From: Lineus longissimus
Taxonomy: Eukaryota; Nemertea; Pilidiophora; Heteronemertea; Lineidae
Assembly (NCBI RefSeq): GCF_910592395.1
Contig: NC_088309.1
Location: 19,470,599-19,534,598 of the forward strand
DNA length: 64,000 nt
Reading direction: 5' to 3'
Part shown: positions 53,001 through 64,000 of the stretch, piece after piece
Position numbering within the stretch: the stretch's first letter is position 1
Layout of the letters: each line of letters begins with the position of its first letter
Notes under the pieces: model-generated
What the model was told of the DNA's origin: nothing
The model's database searches: none
Seen by the model: the letters and a program-made list of their open reading frames with translations, nothing else
Program-made: the position numbers and the translations under genes

Positions 53001-54397
53001 TGCATTACATCACCCATTGCTGCAGTCAACAACGGAGTACTGCATCAATATAACCAAGAGTTGCATTCACGGTAACCATTCTGCATCACAAGCAGTGGTC
53101 CTCTTTGTAAAATCCTTTCCAAAACCATCTTCTCCGCCTGTCCATGTTATGCTTCAGTGAGTCAAAGCTGTGCCCGGTTTCTACCAATTTCCATCAAACA
53201 GGTGTATATCCGCAGACAAGGTGTCAACATGAAGCATTTTATGTTGATATATTCAACTTCCATATCAGATAATCTGAAAACTGCCATAAGGATCCCATCA
53301 GTGAGTTTCCTTCCTTTTACCCTTTTACCCTTGGTGCAATAGATTTGATCGAAAAAGATAATATTTTTACCCTTTTTGTAGCCGCCTTGCTTGCACTGGA
53401 TACTTTGGCGTTACCATGGTGACTTAAATGCACACTACGTCTTCTGCACCTGACTACTAACTTGTAAGATGGAATTCAATGAAACATGGCAATAAACCTC
53501 TTCTCCGTCAACAAAAACTTTGACAAATCGATACCATCACACTCTGCCTTAAGTTAACACCATCACAGCTAAAAGGCACAACACTGCATAGTTCCATGCA
53601 CGTCTCAGGAAAAATGCAATGTCAATTTGACATTTAATTTTGATAAAGAACAGTTGGATAAATCCAACCCACCAATTTGTCCATGTCTGGCAGCAAGCCA
53701 TCGTGAAATGTTTCTTGTCATTCAAAACAATTCGTCAATTTAACATGAAAATGGATGCATCAGCCATTTTCATCTTCTAAACTATTGCACTGCTCCCTGC
53801 ATTCTTTTGTCCTATTACTACACCCGTCTTACAGTCTGCATTCAACGCAGCCATCACAGCATTAAAGTCCTAACTTGGGCCATCCTTATCCTACTGAAAT
53901 CGGCAATCTTTCGTGCTGCTTTATTTTTGCAATTCATGCTTCTTTAACGCCATCTTGGACTAACTTCAAAAATCGCCAATTCAGTTAGGGCAATGGGAAA
54001 ACATGCTGTTACGCACCATTGATCTTTAAAACACTTCTCCATTGCATGATATGCATTTAAACATCATAACTGTATCCAAAGCCACTACAAATGGTAAATA
54101 ACGATGACACTCGCAACCATTTCAGCTCTGTTTCGACATCCGAGTGTCATGCCCAAAATCCTTGGTACAATCCAGCCACATGTACCTACACTATCCTTTG
54201 CTAGTCCCCATGTCAACTCACCACAGCCGCTTTAGACGACTGGGCACGGGTAAACAGCCTCATCTCCTCTCATTACCGCGAGCCAACTCATTGAGCTCTT
54301 CCTTTGAGTTGTCCTATACCAACGTATTGCAACGTCGACTGAAGCCAGATCTCGGGGACTGCTCGGTCTAATTTCTCCAGTATACGGCCTGGTTACC
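50061..54397 (-). other. Probable KSR-like gene 3' UTR
   Basis: No coding exon recognised. Minus-strand AATAAA signals lie at 53925-53920 and 50082-50077; the latter, in a cluster of AT-rich sequence, would give a ~4.3 kb 3' UTR. There is a perfect TGACGTCA at 50277-50284. Extent is inferred. Confidence 0.4.
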
Positions 54398-54490
54398 TCA
54401 ACGATATTTTATTGTTCCCGCCCTTGCCAGCGACCCTACCCGGTTCATCCGCTCAGGCTCAGATGAACTGTGGCGTTTGTGAAGAGCAGC
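54398..54490 (-). CDS. KSR-like last coding exon
   Basis: Starts after TTGCAG, phase 0, and encodes AALHKRHSSSEPERMNRVGS and ten more residues before TGA. It is too short for routine gene finders. It is accepted because phase, acceptor and a RAF/KSR-like basic Ser tail all agree. Confidence 0.75.
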   Translation of the reverse strand, partial: AALHKRHSSSEPERMNRVGSLARAGTIKYR

Positions 54491-57400
54491 CTGCAACGAA
54501 AGAACAATACATGTACTTTGTAAAAGTTAGCATTTTAAGGTTGCTTACGAAACTAAAGCTAAGTCTAAAACCGCAAAATCATAAGCAAAATTAATGTGCA
54601 AATGATTTCTTAAACTTTTCAAAGCTTTTTGGTGATTTCCCCGAATCCTCTTATAATATATATCAAAATACAAAGTACACCAATGGCAGCTGGCGTGCAT
54701 AAAGCAGAAACCATCAGTTTACTTCCAGGCTCTCTCCCCAAGTAACTATCTTGTAAATTTTCATATCACATTCTGCTGCTGGGGTACCGTACGATAATAA
54801 CACAAATTGGAAATACATTATACGGCACTTATCCTCAACGAAAGTCTATTACGGAAAATCATTTTGCAGCGTTCGTTGGAAATAAATGTAAAGCTTACAT
54901 GTACGGGACCAGGTGCACATTTCAACCAGCCGGCATTCGCAGTAATCTTGGCTGCATACTTTTCAGGCTGGCTTACAGTTATCGTGGCTCAGTCAAATTT
55001 TTCGTTTTGACGCTGTTCAGCTTTTCTGTAACTGGAGTTCTCGGGAATTTGGACTGATGAAATGATATGTGATGGGTAACTTACATTGTCATTTAATTCC
55101 CTATTGATGTGAGAGAAATCTGGTCTGTATTTGGGCGTTTCCGACCAACAGTCTCTGATAAGGTTCTGAAATGTTAAAGAGCATGATGTGTACCACATAT
55201 TCATCAACGAGTAGATACTGTTGCAGTGAAAAGAATTACTGAAGAGTATCAAAGCAGTGTCCCAAGTTGTTAACCTTACTTTTCAGAGTCAAACCAAATT
55301 TGAGGGGTGATATCAAAATGCGTGATAACATCTAAAATGTATACATGTAATAGGAATCAGGTCAGTCAAGTAAGCAAGAACTCAACAGCCTCAGAGAAAC
55401 ATCCAAGAAACGGCTGAAAACTAAAACACAAAAACATATAACGTCGTTCTTTTCAGGTGCAAGTGGTGTATAAACCTACCTTGATTTTCACTGAACATCT
55501 GAGGTGTTTCAGAGGCGTCCGTTTGCCTTTACAGACCCCGTATATGAGGGCTTGAGCGTGACAACCGTGGAACGGGAACTGTCCGCACATCAACTCATAG
55601 AGAACAGTACTGAAATGAAAAAAGACAAAATTTTACGTAAAAAAATAGTAATCAAATAGGTAGAGAAAACAAGATGGCTATAATACAACATTTTACGATG
55701 CATGTACATGTACATGCACAGAGGACCGTATGTGCTCAGCGGGACTGTTTTAAGAAAATCGATCAAACCAACACTATAGTAGGCAAACAAACCCCAAAGA
55801 TAAAATAAACAGTTTAGAAAATTAAATTTTCGCATTCGGCCGCGAAGACAACAGGTGGATGTATAAGATATTGATTCGTGCCGGATTCACTGGGTCATTC
55901 TATCAGCAGTGGGTCGAAGCCAGGATGCCTCGTGGCGTAATTATAGCTAGTACGTCGGACATCAATCAATTTAAGGCGTGTCCCTGTTTGTGTATATAGT
56001 TGCTTAACCTAATGCGATACTGTACTGAACCGATTATGGTCGCCGGAATCTTTCATTTAAAAGATTCTGTGGTTCACCAACGCCAGAGTCGTACAATATA
56101 TAATTATGATATTAATACGTTCGGATTCTGGGAGAGAAGAACTGGACACAAGCAGCCAGTAGGCCTGGGCCCGGCGAAAGAGACAAACGCCAGTGTTATT
56201 ACCACAACTATGGCGTTGTCTTCTTCAATAAATATATTTTATAATAGTAACGTTAGGACGAACGCCAACGTGTCGACGATACTGCTATACACTGATGATT
56301 GAGCGACCCGGTGTGGCGGGGATAGTAGTCCTAGGGCTGATAGTCCGTGTAACAATAGCCCGCATTGCTAAATGTTTTGGTTAGGGTTAGCGGTACAATA
56401 GATCATGCTGCTTAATTGGTCAAATACAATGATACCAGACTATGACTCCAGGGGGACTATATCCGCTGTCACACCGGCCCTGTTAGTTGATAATTTTCGA
56501 CCATTGGTCAATTCCTGCCCGTAAAAATGTTCATACGTGCTAATCAAAGGTCGTGGTAATAAATTCCTCATCATTTCCTTGGCCCTTTTACCAAGTCGAT
56601 GTTTGGACGAAGTTCGGGCCGAGGTTTCTTGCAATCATGGCAAGGCGTTATCTATGCAGATCCCGTATGGTATTTTCCCGTATGGTGTGGTCTCAAACTT
56701 ACCCAAATGCAAATATGTCGGTCGCCTTGATGAATGGTTGAACCTGGACGAGTCTTGGTGGTTCTATGTACATCGTTGACAAACATTCCGGTGCTATATA
56801 CGTCAGGTGGCCGCGAGGGATACACCCATAGTCTTCTCTGGAATAAAAAATATGTGACGGTTAGATGACGTCAACATCGTCGTTATATGATGTATAGATA
56901 CATTTATACATGTACATCCAGTAGGAAATATATACGACTTGAAAATGGCAACTGAAATTGACAATAATTTCCTCATCCTCAATCTCAGTTGCCCTTTTGA
57001 TTTTTGAGCGGAATGTTTTAGTCTTGGCACTATTAAATTGATGAAGACTTCGTTCAATTATACACGTATCTGAGAAGGAGTAATCGACGAGGGGGAATTT
57101 TTATCCAGGCACTAACTAATGAAAATTTTGTTGAATTATATATATTTATGCCCGAGAAATAATGAGATCTCGTCTCGCTTTTAAACACGAATACAGTCCT
57201 TAGAAGTAGACTCGTCTGCCTATTTTCTGCTTCAGGGAACTATAGTTGTGTCTTTGATCATGATTTTAAATTACATATGTTTACATTGCTCATAATAGTT
57301 TTTAAAAAACAGAATTTTATAACATGTCTTTATCTCATGGTAAAAGATTGTCTCAGAGATAAAAGAAGTATCTTGATAACCGGGTTAGACGCCGGTATTT

Positions 57401-60400
57401 TTCTGAGAAAATTTCGATATTGTGTTCATTAATTGTTCCTATTTGTTTTGAAATACTTTCTTTGAAAGGCCTGGTTTGTTGTTTAAATTTTGAATGTGTC
57501 CAACTATGGAACCACGAGCAGAAGCCCTAGACAAACCAAGCCTATAGTGTCGGTTTGGAATTTTTTCTTGGTAGACGTAGACCTATTCTTACTTCCAGTA
57601 AAACAGATAATTTTATCAATATTTCAATGAAAGGAAAATTTGACTTTCAAATATTGTGAATTGAAGGAATATCATGCTGCACCCGCCTATGTACATAATG
57701 ATGTACATCAGTGTATATTCACAGTGCTTTATTCCAATGTATGATAGATTCCACAGGTGTTACCAATCGATTTAAATGACGTCACCAATGACGTTCTCCC
57801 GATGCGTTGAAATGGTGTGGTTTTGCAAGAACACTGGTAGGCCTGGATCAATTTTGAAAAACATCGGCCATGTGCAAATAAAGCTTCGAAGAACATTAAT
57901 CAATTCCTCTGTGAATAAGAACTTCATAATCGTTTCTATGAGGTCAGCGACCAGGGTTCGGTTGTTTGTAGAAATATCGCTGCATGCGATTCAAATCTCA
58001 GGGCAGAGAACCCGAAAGATTGATCGACCTCGTGTTGTCAAGAATAATCTTTATTGATATCTATCGTTGATATTACGTTTCTTACCTGTCATTTCTACTC
58101 TCGGCCATTCCATAGTCCATGAGGCAAATCTTCACCTTGGACTCCAAGAAGATGTTCTGTGAATTGAGGGTCCTCATCACGATACCCTTGGCATGGAGGT
58201 ACCCGAGGGCCTGGGCGATCTGCCGAGTGATGTTGACCCGAGAGTGCTGGCCCATTCGCTCTCTTTTGATGTGGATTTGTTCGTAGAGAGATGCGCCATT
58301 CCGGACACTAAAAGCAGAAACAGAATGTTTAACATTTGCCATCGACTAAGAAAGGGTGAAAAGTAAGCCCAGATATGATGTAGTAAGCTCGAATCCTTTT
58401 TCAAATTGCACAGTTCTGGGGTGGTATGCATTAATACCTGCCATTTCAAGAAAACACGTTGTGTGTGACTTCCAAACGGTATGCATGGAGCCAACCTTGA
58501 AATGTTGAAGTATTTACTAGTTACGTACTATCAGCACGCACTCCATTTTATGCATGCCGATTGAAGTACATGTACATGTATTCACTTCTTTTGGGGTAAA
58601 CGCCAGATGACTAAATGCTTGGTGCTTTTGAAATGTAAAATGTTCTACTTCAACGTTATGTTTACACACTGGTGGCCGTGAAAACAAAGTTCAGGTCCAT
58701 GGATGTATACATGTATCATTCGTCGATGATGATGATTATCTTAGTGACAGGTTCCTCCTCTTGCAAATCTAGTTCAGATACCATATGCCGTGAACTCAGA
58801 TAGAGCCTATTCTTATACGTGAAAGTGCGAAAAGTGTAGGTCCAGGAAGTATTAATAGACATCACGATTGATTATAGATGCACACATGGGATGTGGTCAT
58901 GATTTTACATCGTGATGTCGTCAATGCCGTAGAAACGTCAGTCATCATAGGGGATGTTGTTGTTGTTTGTAAATCAGGGTAGTATTAACGGACATTGATG
59001 TCCACGCATCTGTTACCATGCTTATTGACATCCATGACGCAGACGAGAGGCTGTTTTTTTGTAAACATGTTTATTGTTATAACTGATAAGATATGACACA
59101 TCCGCCACAGATTCATATTCATATTCGTATTTGAATTCGTATTCCAAAAACCTTTATTTTGAAGAGCACATGCGCGGACTGAACCACATAAATCTAGAAT
59201 TTAGGTTTGAAGTCCACGCACATTCCATGACTATAAAGCGTTTCGCCGTCCGTACTTATTGCAAGCTTAGAAAAATTACAGTTGAACACAATTAGTCGTG
59301 TGGAGTAGTCATCATGCAAGCACATTTGCCGAATCTAGGTATTCATAGTATTTCATGATCACAACGGCACTATTGAAATTTGCTTTCAGTGCATGTACTG
59401 ACGCAGTTAGAATTTTCAAATTCAATTTCAAATTACAATTTTTGATGAGTGGCGTATACGCCTTTAAAAGTACATTTCGTTCATAAAACTGCTACATATT
59501 CATAAAGCCGTGTACATGTATTTACAAACACGTAATGCGTTTATTGGCAGATTATGACAGTTTATTGAATAAATTCGACATTTCTAAATCTAATCGATTT
59601 TCCCAACAAGGCTATTTTTAGTTTCCGTTCATTCTGAACTAGAAACAGCTCCAGGCAGATACCAACTATACAAACAAATAGATTTCGCCTCCAATAAAAA
59701 CATTCCCATCATCTGAATGACGAGATACAATGACGTCACGTCTCAAAATAGACCAGGGTGATTTACAAAATACAAACAATTCTGCGTTAATTTTAGATTA
59801 CAAAAGGTTATTCTCGTGGTATTTGTTTAAAATATCCTTTTCCCTTATTCAATTAAAGAAGAGGTATCGAAATGATTATTTTGGTAATCAACATTGTCCT
59901 TGCTAGATGAAAAACTACTCCTTCATGATTTGACTAAATTGGACGATCATGTGGTATGATTGCCGATACATCTCCAATGCAATTCGCGAATGATTTACCT
60001 CAAGAAACCCCTTGTACACGTACCCTAGATCATTAATATTTTATGTCGGAAATCATGAGCCACTCATTGTGGAATCGGTACATTTTTATCATGGGCAAGG
60101 TCATGAAGGCAGGTGTGCATATTTCGCAACCCTCACGACGAGCTACCAGCGACGTAGTGTGTTAATAGAGAGGTCTCGCAACCCTTACGAGCACGTGCGA
60201 ACGGCGAAGTACGAAGTATGTTTATAATTTACGACGACTTTTTTGTAAAGTTTTCGTCGTTCATGCCCATAAGAAACCAGTTTACTCATAGATGTTGATG
60301 AACTTTCGGTTGTCGGCGTCATGTGCGCGTCGGCATGAGGGATTTGAAATATGGTTTCAGTTTCTGTGTCAAACTCACCTAGTGATGACAGCTAGATGTG

Positions 60401-63400
60401 GCGGTTCTATACAGGCTCCCATGAATAAGGCTATATTCTCATGTCGGATCATACTCAGCTTGGCAATCTCTTCCCAGAAAGCTTGTACTTGATCGTCTTC
60501 AATGCCTTCGTAAGCGTGGATCATGACTTCCCCATGCCAGTGACCCCTGAAAGAAACCGCAACATATAAGGTAAGGTGATACAATTATAGCTCCGGTACA
60601 ATTACTGCCCCCATCTGTAGTAACTACCTCGGTGGCAATCGTAGTTGAGGGAATAGCTCGACATTTATCGAAGGTAGTGGCCCATTTGAGCAGAATTCAC
60701 ACTATAACACATTAAAATCGGTCATAACGTTCATACATCCACTGAAAAGGAAGGGCTCATCTTCCGCTCTTGGAGTCAGGGATATATACCAACTGCAATA
60801 TCGGCATCGTTATGGAAAGTATGTAAAGGGATCATATTATAAGCAATGTCGAGGTGACCCTTCTTTGCTTTGAAGGCGGAGGAAGCTGTTTACGGTATTG
60901 GAAAACGGATATATACTTATATTTCAAAGGCTCTAGGGGAAAAGGTTTCGGTAGGATGGTTCGCGTTTCATTTTTCAAAAGCTGCCTGTGATGTCAGCCA
61001 ATTTACAAAGGAAATGAAGGCTGTTAGATACTGTCTTGTACTGCAATGTTGGGACCGAAACCACCGAATTGCTGAGTCGCAGTGTAGACTACATTCAGAC
61101 TAATAACGAGTTGGGGGTTGTTATGTCCCACACTCTCTGAACCATTTTAATCAGACGTTCCAGTTAACAGCCAGCGCATGTGAGAAAAGGGCGTAGTAAG
61201 AATACCTAGTACACTTGGCAATACGTGTATGGAAGTAGATATTCATAGAACCGATAGAACACATATTACAATGATTTTTTCTTCTTCAACGCCAGCTGTT
61301 GAGATATTATACCAATGATAATTGATCTATATGATTTTATCAATTATCCCGGGCCTTTAAGTGATAGCTTACTTGATAGGGCCAGGCGACTACGGATGCA
61401 GCTACTGGCACTGAGCCATGGTCACCTACATTATTTGAAATACATTTACAACAAATACGTTTTTTTGCACTAGTTGATAACAATACTACTATGAAATGAA
61501 AGCTATGAAAACAACATATGCATATGTTGTGTTTTCGTCAACATGCCCATAAAACATGTGTTGCACGTTAGAAAATGTGACCAACAACATCTGTAAAAAA
61601 CTTACTTATAAATGGCCCTATTTCTCCCCACCCTTACGCATTCTCCTATCCGGAGGTCATTGTAGGGAATACTGCATTCGCCGAGGCTTTCCCTGAGAGC
61701 TGCTTTGGGGTCTTTCTCTTTGTGTGGCGTGTCGGGCGTGGAGATGAATACTTCATCGAAGAGTGAGGCATCGAGATCGTCATCATCTTTATAAGGAAGA
61801 AGAAGAAGAGAATGATAATGATAATAACTGTCTTTATGCGTGATGTGGGCATAAACACAACTTTCAATAATGTATTTTTTTGGTGATTGAAGATTTCCTA
61901 CTAAGGCGCGAAATAAGTAAGTGATCAATTATTAGTATGTTCTTTGTTAGCGTCTTACACAGGCTGTGAAAAGAAGCTTTATCATTATGATTCAGAACTA
62001 TATCGTTACCGGTATAGTGCTTCAGGACTTCTTTCAATTCGAATATGGCCAAATGATTTGCATCATGAATAGATGACTAAATCATTAGTTCATATTGTTC
62101 TCTTTTTTTAAATATTGAAGCAGCGATCCATTAGTCCAGGTACAGGCAGTGTTCTGTTGATAATTTGCAAACGAATTCAATTATGAAAAAGTGCGCTCAG
62201 TAATGACTGACGCCACACAAACGAAAGTTCCTTATTCTAAAGACCCCTTGATAAGGCTGCTTACCTTGAGCAAAAAGTTTTCTTCCTGATGGTGGCCACG
62301 TTGCGCAGAGGGACTCCTGTGTCCCACGGCGTTTCTGGACGGGTAAAGTCTTAGTGGTTTTTGGCGGACAACTAAAAGTGTTCACCAATGCACCATGTAC
62401 GGCGGCAGGAGACAGACTGAGATACTTCTCATTCGACTTCTGCCAATCAAACACATATTCCGGTACAAGGTTCCGAGAACCTTCGCCAAAACTAAAGAAT
62501 TCTCGTTCTCGGTCATGTAAAATTTCACTATAAGAGGTGGAAGTGGAATAACTGGCTACACTACAAACTTCGTACGTCGAACTGATGGATGACTGCCTAG
62601 TCCGTTGATACCAAAATAAGTCTGTGTCTGTCGGAGAGACGCGCCGTTCATGATGGCCGTGATGGTCCCCTCCCCCGTCTGGTAAATAATGCGACTGGGA
62701 GAAGGAGAACCCTTGGAGGCTGTCGCACACCTCCTCGTATGAACAGTCGAATCGGGTGCTAGCCGCACCACTTGAGCACATGGAAACATTATCCGGGTGG
62801 TCCTTTCTCCTGGAAGCTATCCATTGACAGAATTTGTCGTATAGATTTGAGAATATATTGGCGGAGTCCGTGGACGATTTCGATTCTCGCGAGATATGAC
62901 GTTTCCGTCGTCTGCTTGATGGGTGATGACAGTAGTGGCGACCGTCGTCCGGCACCACCACAACATTCGAGTTGACCTCGTTGGCCTGAAGTAATTTCGA
63001 CCAGTGGTCGTCCCCTGAAATCAAACAAAAACCAATGAGAAAGATTCTAGAAAGGCTAAATAGCCATCTAATTACACCAGTCCTCCAAATAATCACCGGA
63101 ACACGAGGAAATTGGTATGTCAGTGCTGGTCATTCCCGAATCCAGGAACGTTCCCAGTTTTTACTAAACAGATTCTCTAAACTGATTCAAAAACATCGGT
63201 GCTGGTGTTTTGGTTCCACGAAATACACATTTCATACCGGTGTCTTTTGAGAACTGCTTTTTAGGTATTTCTGCAGATAAATATTGCTCTTTGAAAGGGG
63301 TTAATGGCCATTTGCCGGGTCGCCGCGTACTAATTCTCAACCTGTCTTAAGCCTGTTTGCAATCTATTTACAATTCTTTTCAGCGGCTATCTCCGCAACG

Positions 63401-64000
63401 TAACCACCTGATCTCGCGCTAGCAAAGCCCTCTACCAAGGAACAAACATCCATCTCATCAGCAGACACGCAGATCAACGGGATTGCATCCCAGGCACGTC
63501 GCGCTAAGGTAACGCATTTGACATAGGCTGAGATGGTTTAGCCTCGTCTAATGGAAATTCCTGGGGTCGCTTCAGTCGACAGATGAGCCCACAGAGAAAG
63601 AAAGCGGTGAGACATTGGTCTTCTTTACCGTGTCGACCCTACCTTTTCTTTCCGCCCCTGGATAGACCTTTCTTACACAAATTGATATTTTTATCCAAGC
63701 TGATCATCTACCTGGCGTAACATTTGTTATGTTCACAGCGCCATTTTGTCAGTTAGAAGATGACGATGCTCTCTGAGCACAACACACATGAAAGATGTCT
63801 GCGCGACCAGAAGTACCAAATGGCTGCCAGAGGAAGTGGGGGAATCGCAGCCCTCTCATTCAGAAAGTGCTAGGACGACTACAATTTGCTCATTTCTCAT
63901 GACTGTACCTTGGTGAACCAGCTTTGAGAGCAACTGATTGAATTACAACGTAGAAGACAACAATGCTGCTTACCAGTAATGGGAACCTTTTGGCACTGAG
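54398..64000 (-). CDS. KSR-like pseudokinase, C-terminal part (5' end off window)
   Basis: Scaffold of the Raf-MEK-ERK pathway by family. Exons, 5' to 3': 64000-63974 (partial), 63014-62265, 61786-61606, 60546-60379, 58307-58086, 56837-56703, 55609-55480, 55165-55085 and 54490-54398; all phases agree, ~595 residues. A 250-residue Ser-rich linker precedes the kinase-like domain. Family matches: GHWHGEV, RHENIALFMGACIEPPHLAV, RQIAQALGYLHAKGIV, a KSR-type spacer after APE and FAFGTVLYEL. Catalytic motifs are broken: the glycine loop reads VGRNRAIY, the beta-3 lysine position reads VMIH (Arg in mammalian KSR), HRD reads MRT and DFG reads DYG. APE is kept. The C-terminus has RHSSSEP. RAF is excluded by these losses and by the GACxxPPHLA block. 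Confidence 0.9.
58086..58307 (-). CDS. KSR-like exon with broken catalytic loop (MRT) and DYG
   Basis: Encodes VRNGASLYEQIHIKRERMGQ, ITRQIAQALGYLHAKGIVMR and then TLNSQNIFLESKVKICLMDYG. In active kinases the loop is HRDLKxxN and in mammalian KSR it is HKDLKSKN; here it is MRTLNSQN, with the catalytic Asp lost and the metal-binding Asn kept. DFG is DYG. Confidence 0.92.
58308..60378 (-). other. KSR-like intron (2.1 kb)
   Basis: No exon recognised. Contains a perfect TGACGTCA at 59731-59738 and several TACATGTA strings. The other KSR-like introns (55166-55479, 55610-56702, 56838-58085, 60547-61605, 61787-62264, 63015-63973) likewise show nothing I can name, apart from a TGACGTCA at 57777-57784. 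Confidence 0.7.
62265..63014 (-). CDS. KSR-like exon: Ser-rich linker between C1 region and kinase domain
   Basis: 750 nt, 250 residues, phase 1 at both ends, starting GDDHWSKLLQANEV. It is rich in Ser, His, Arg and Tyr with basic patches (SSRRRKRHISRESKSS) and S-P and T-P sites (RRVSPTDT). No known domain recognised; probably disordered and phosphorylated like the linker of other KSR proteins. The frame runs open for 27 codons above the acceptor, but the splice site and phase agreement with the previous exon argue for splicing. Confidence 0.85.
63974..64000 (-). CDS. KSR-like partial exon at window edge (possible C1 start)
   Basis: The last 27 bases read QCQKVPIT plus one base before the donor GTAAGC, in the phase needed by the next exon. 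C-x-x-C-Q-K is how the KSR C1 zinc finger begins, so this may be the N-terminal part of that domain. The following zinc ligands are not found in the next 950 bp or in the next exon. Confidence 0.5.

Noticed and set aside
55001-55084. Read-through of the KSR-like 81 nt exon giving a tail VSYPSHIISSVQ... to a stop
   Set aside because: AAT|GTAAGT is a strong donor and an in-phase last exon exists at 54490-54398. A retained-intron isoform remains possible.
63015-63096. Upstream hydrophobic extension of the KSR-like linker exon (MIIWRTGVIRWLFSLS...)
   Set aside because: It resembles a signal peptide but is intronic: an AG acceptor with polypyrimidine tract lies at the linker start and phase agrees with the previous exon.
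1-64000. CRISPR arrays, rRNA genes, complete tRNA genes
   Set aside because: None seen; tRNA-like boxes occur only within SINE copies.

Overview
The window is a piece of animal nuclear genome. Genes are split into many exons with GT/AG introns, protein-coding exons make up a small fraction of the sequence, and the spacers hold SINEs, small inverted-repeat transposons, minisatellites and a trinucleotide microsatellite. The proteins are clearly metazoan (a UBA6-type ubiquitin E1, a MAP1/futsch microtubule-associated protein, a Rab GTPase, a KSR-type pseudokinase). The repeats (a repeat with a GAC/GACGGACG tract and terminal hairpin, many TACATGTA strings, a family ending in a ggttccactgta motif) look like those of marine invertebrates, possibly a lophotrochozoan. 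That placement is an impression from the sequence and was not tested.

Layout. (1) 1-11200, minus strand: UBA6-like E1. I could join 29 exons with consistent splice phase from the start codon to about residue 990; the last ~40 residues lie off the left edge. Its introns hold several tRNA-derived SINEs and a 1 kb tandem/microsatellite element. (2) 11201-11993: a short head-to-head promoter region with CCAAT boxes and a perfect CRE. (3) 11994-36535, plus strand: a MAP1 family gene of three coding exons, with an 18.5 kb first intron and a 4.3 kb last exon, predicted 1507 residues. A long 3' UTR probably follows to about 42.97 kb; within it are a ~55 bp minisatellite and a TTAA-flanked inverted-repeat element. 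(4) about 43-45.2 kb: a degenerate ~60-70 bp tandem array. (5) 46253-48888, minus strand: a five-exon Rab11-like GTPase of 251 residues with an unusual C-terminus. (6) 54398-64000, minus strand: the C-terminal part of a KSR-like (kinase suppressor of Ras) gene with nine exons in view. Its kinase domain has lost the glycine loop, the beta-3 lysine and the catalytic aspartate; the gene continues past the right edge. About 4.3 kb downstream of its stop is probably 3' UTR.

The four genes do not form a pathway. The only positional link visible is the shared UBA6/MAP1 promoter interval. No rRNA, CRISPR array or convincing stand-alone tRNA gene was found. No new multi-gene system is evident. The more unusual items are the pseudokinase, the odd Rab tail, the endocytic-type motifs in the MAP1 heavy chain, a decayed duplicate of a UBA6 exon, a nested palindromic transposon, and a ~120 nt near-perfect hairpin in a MAP1 intron.
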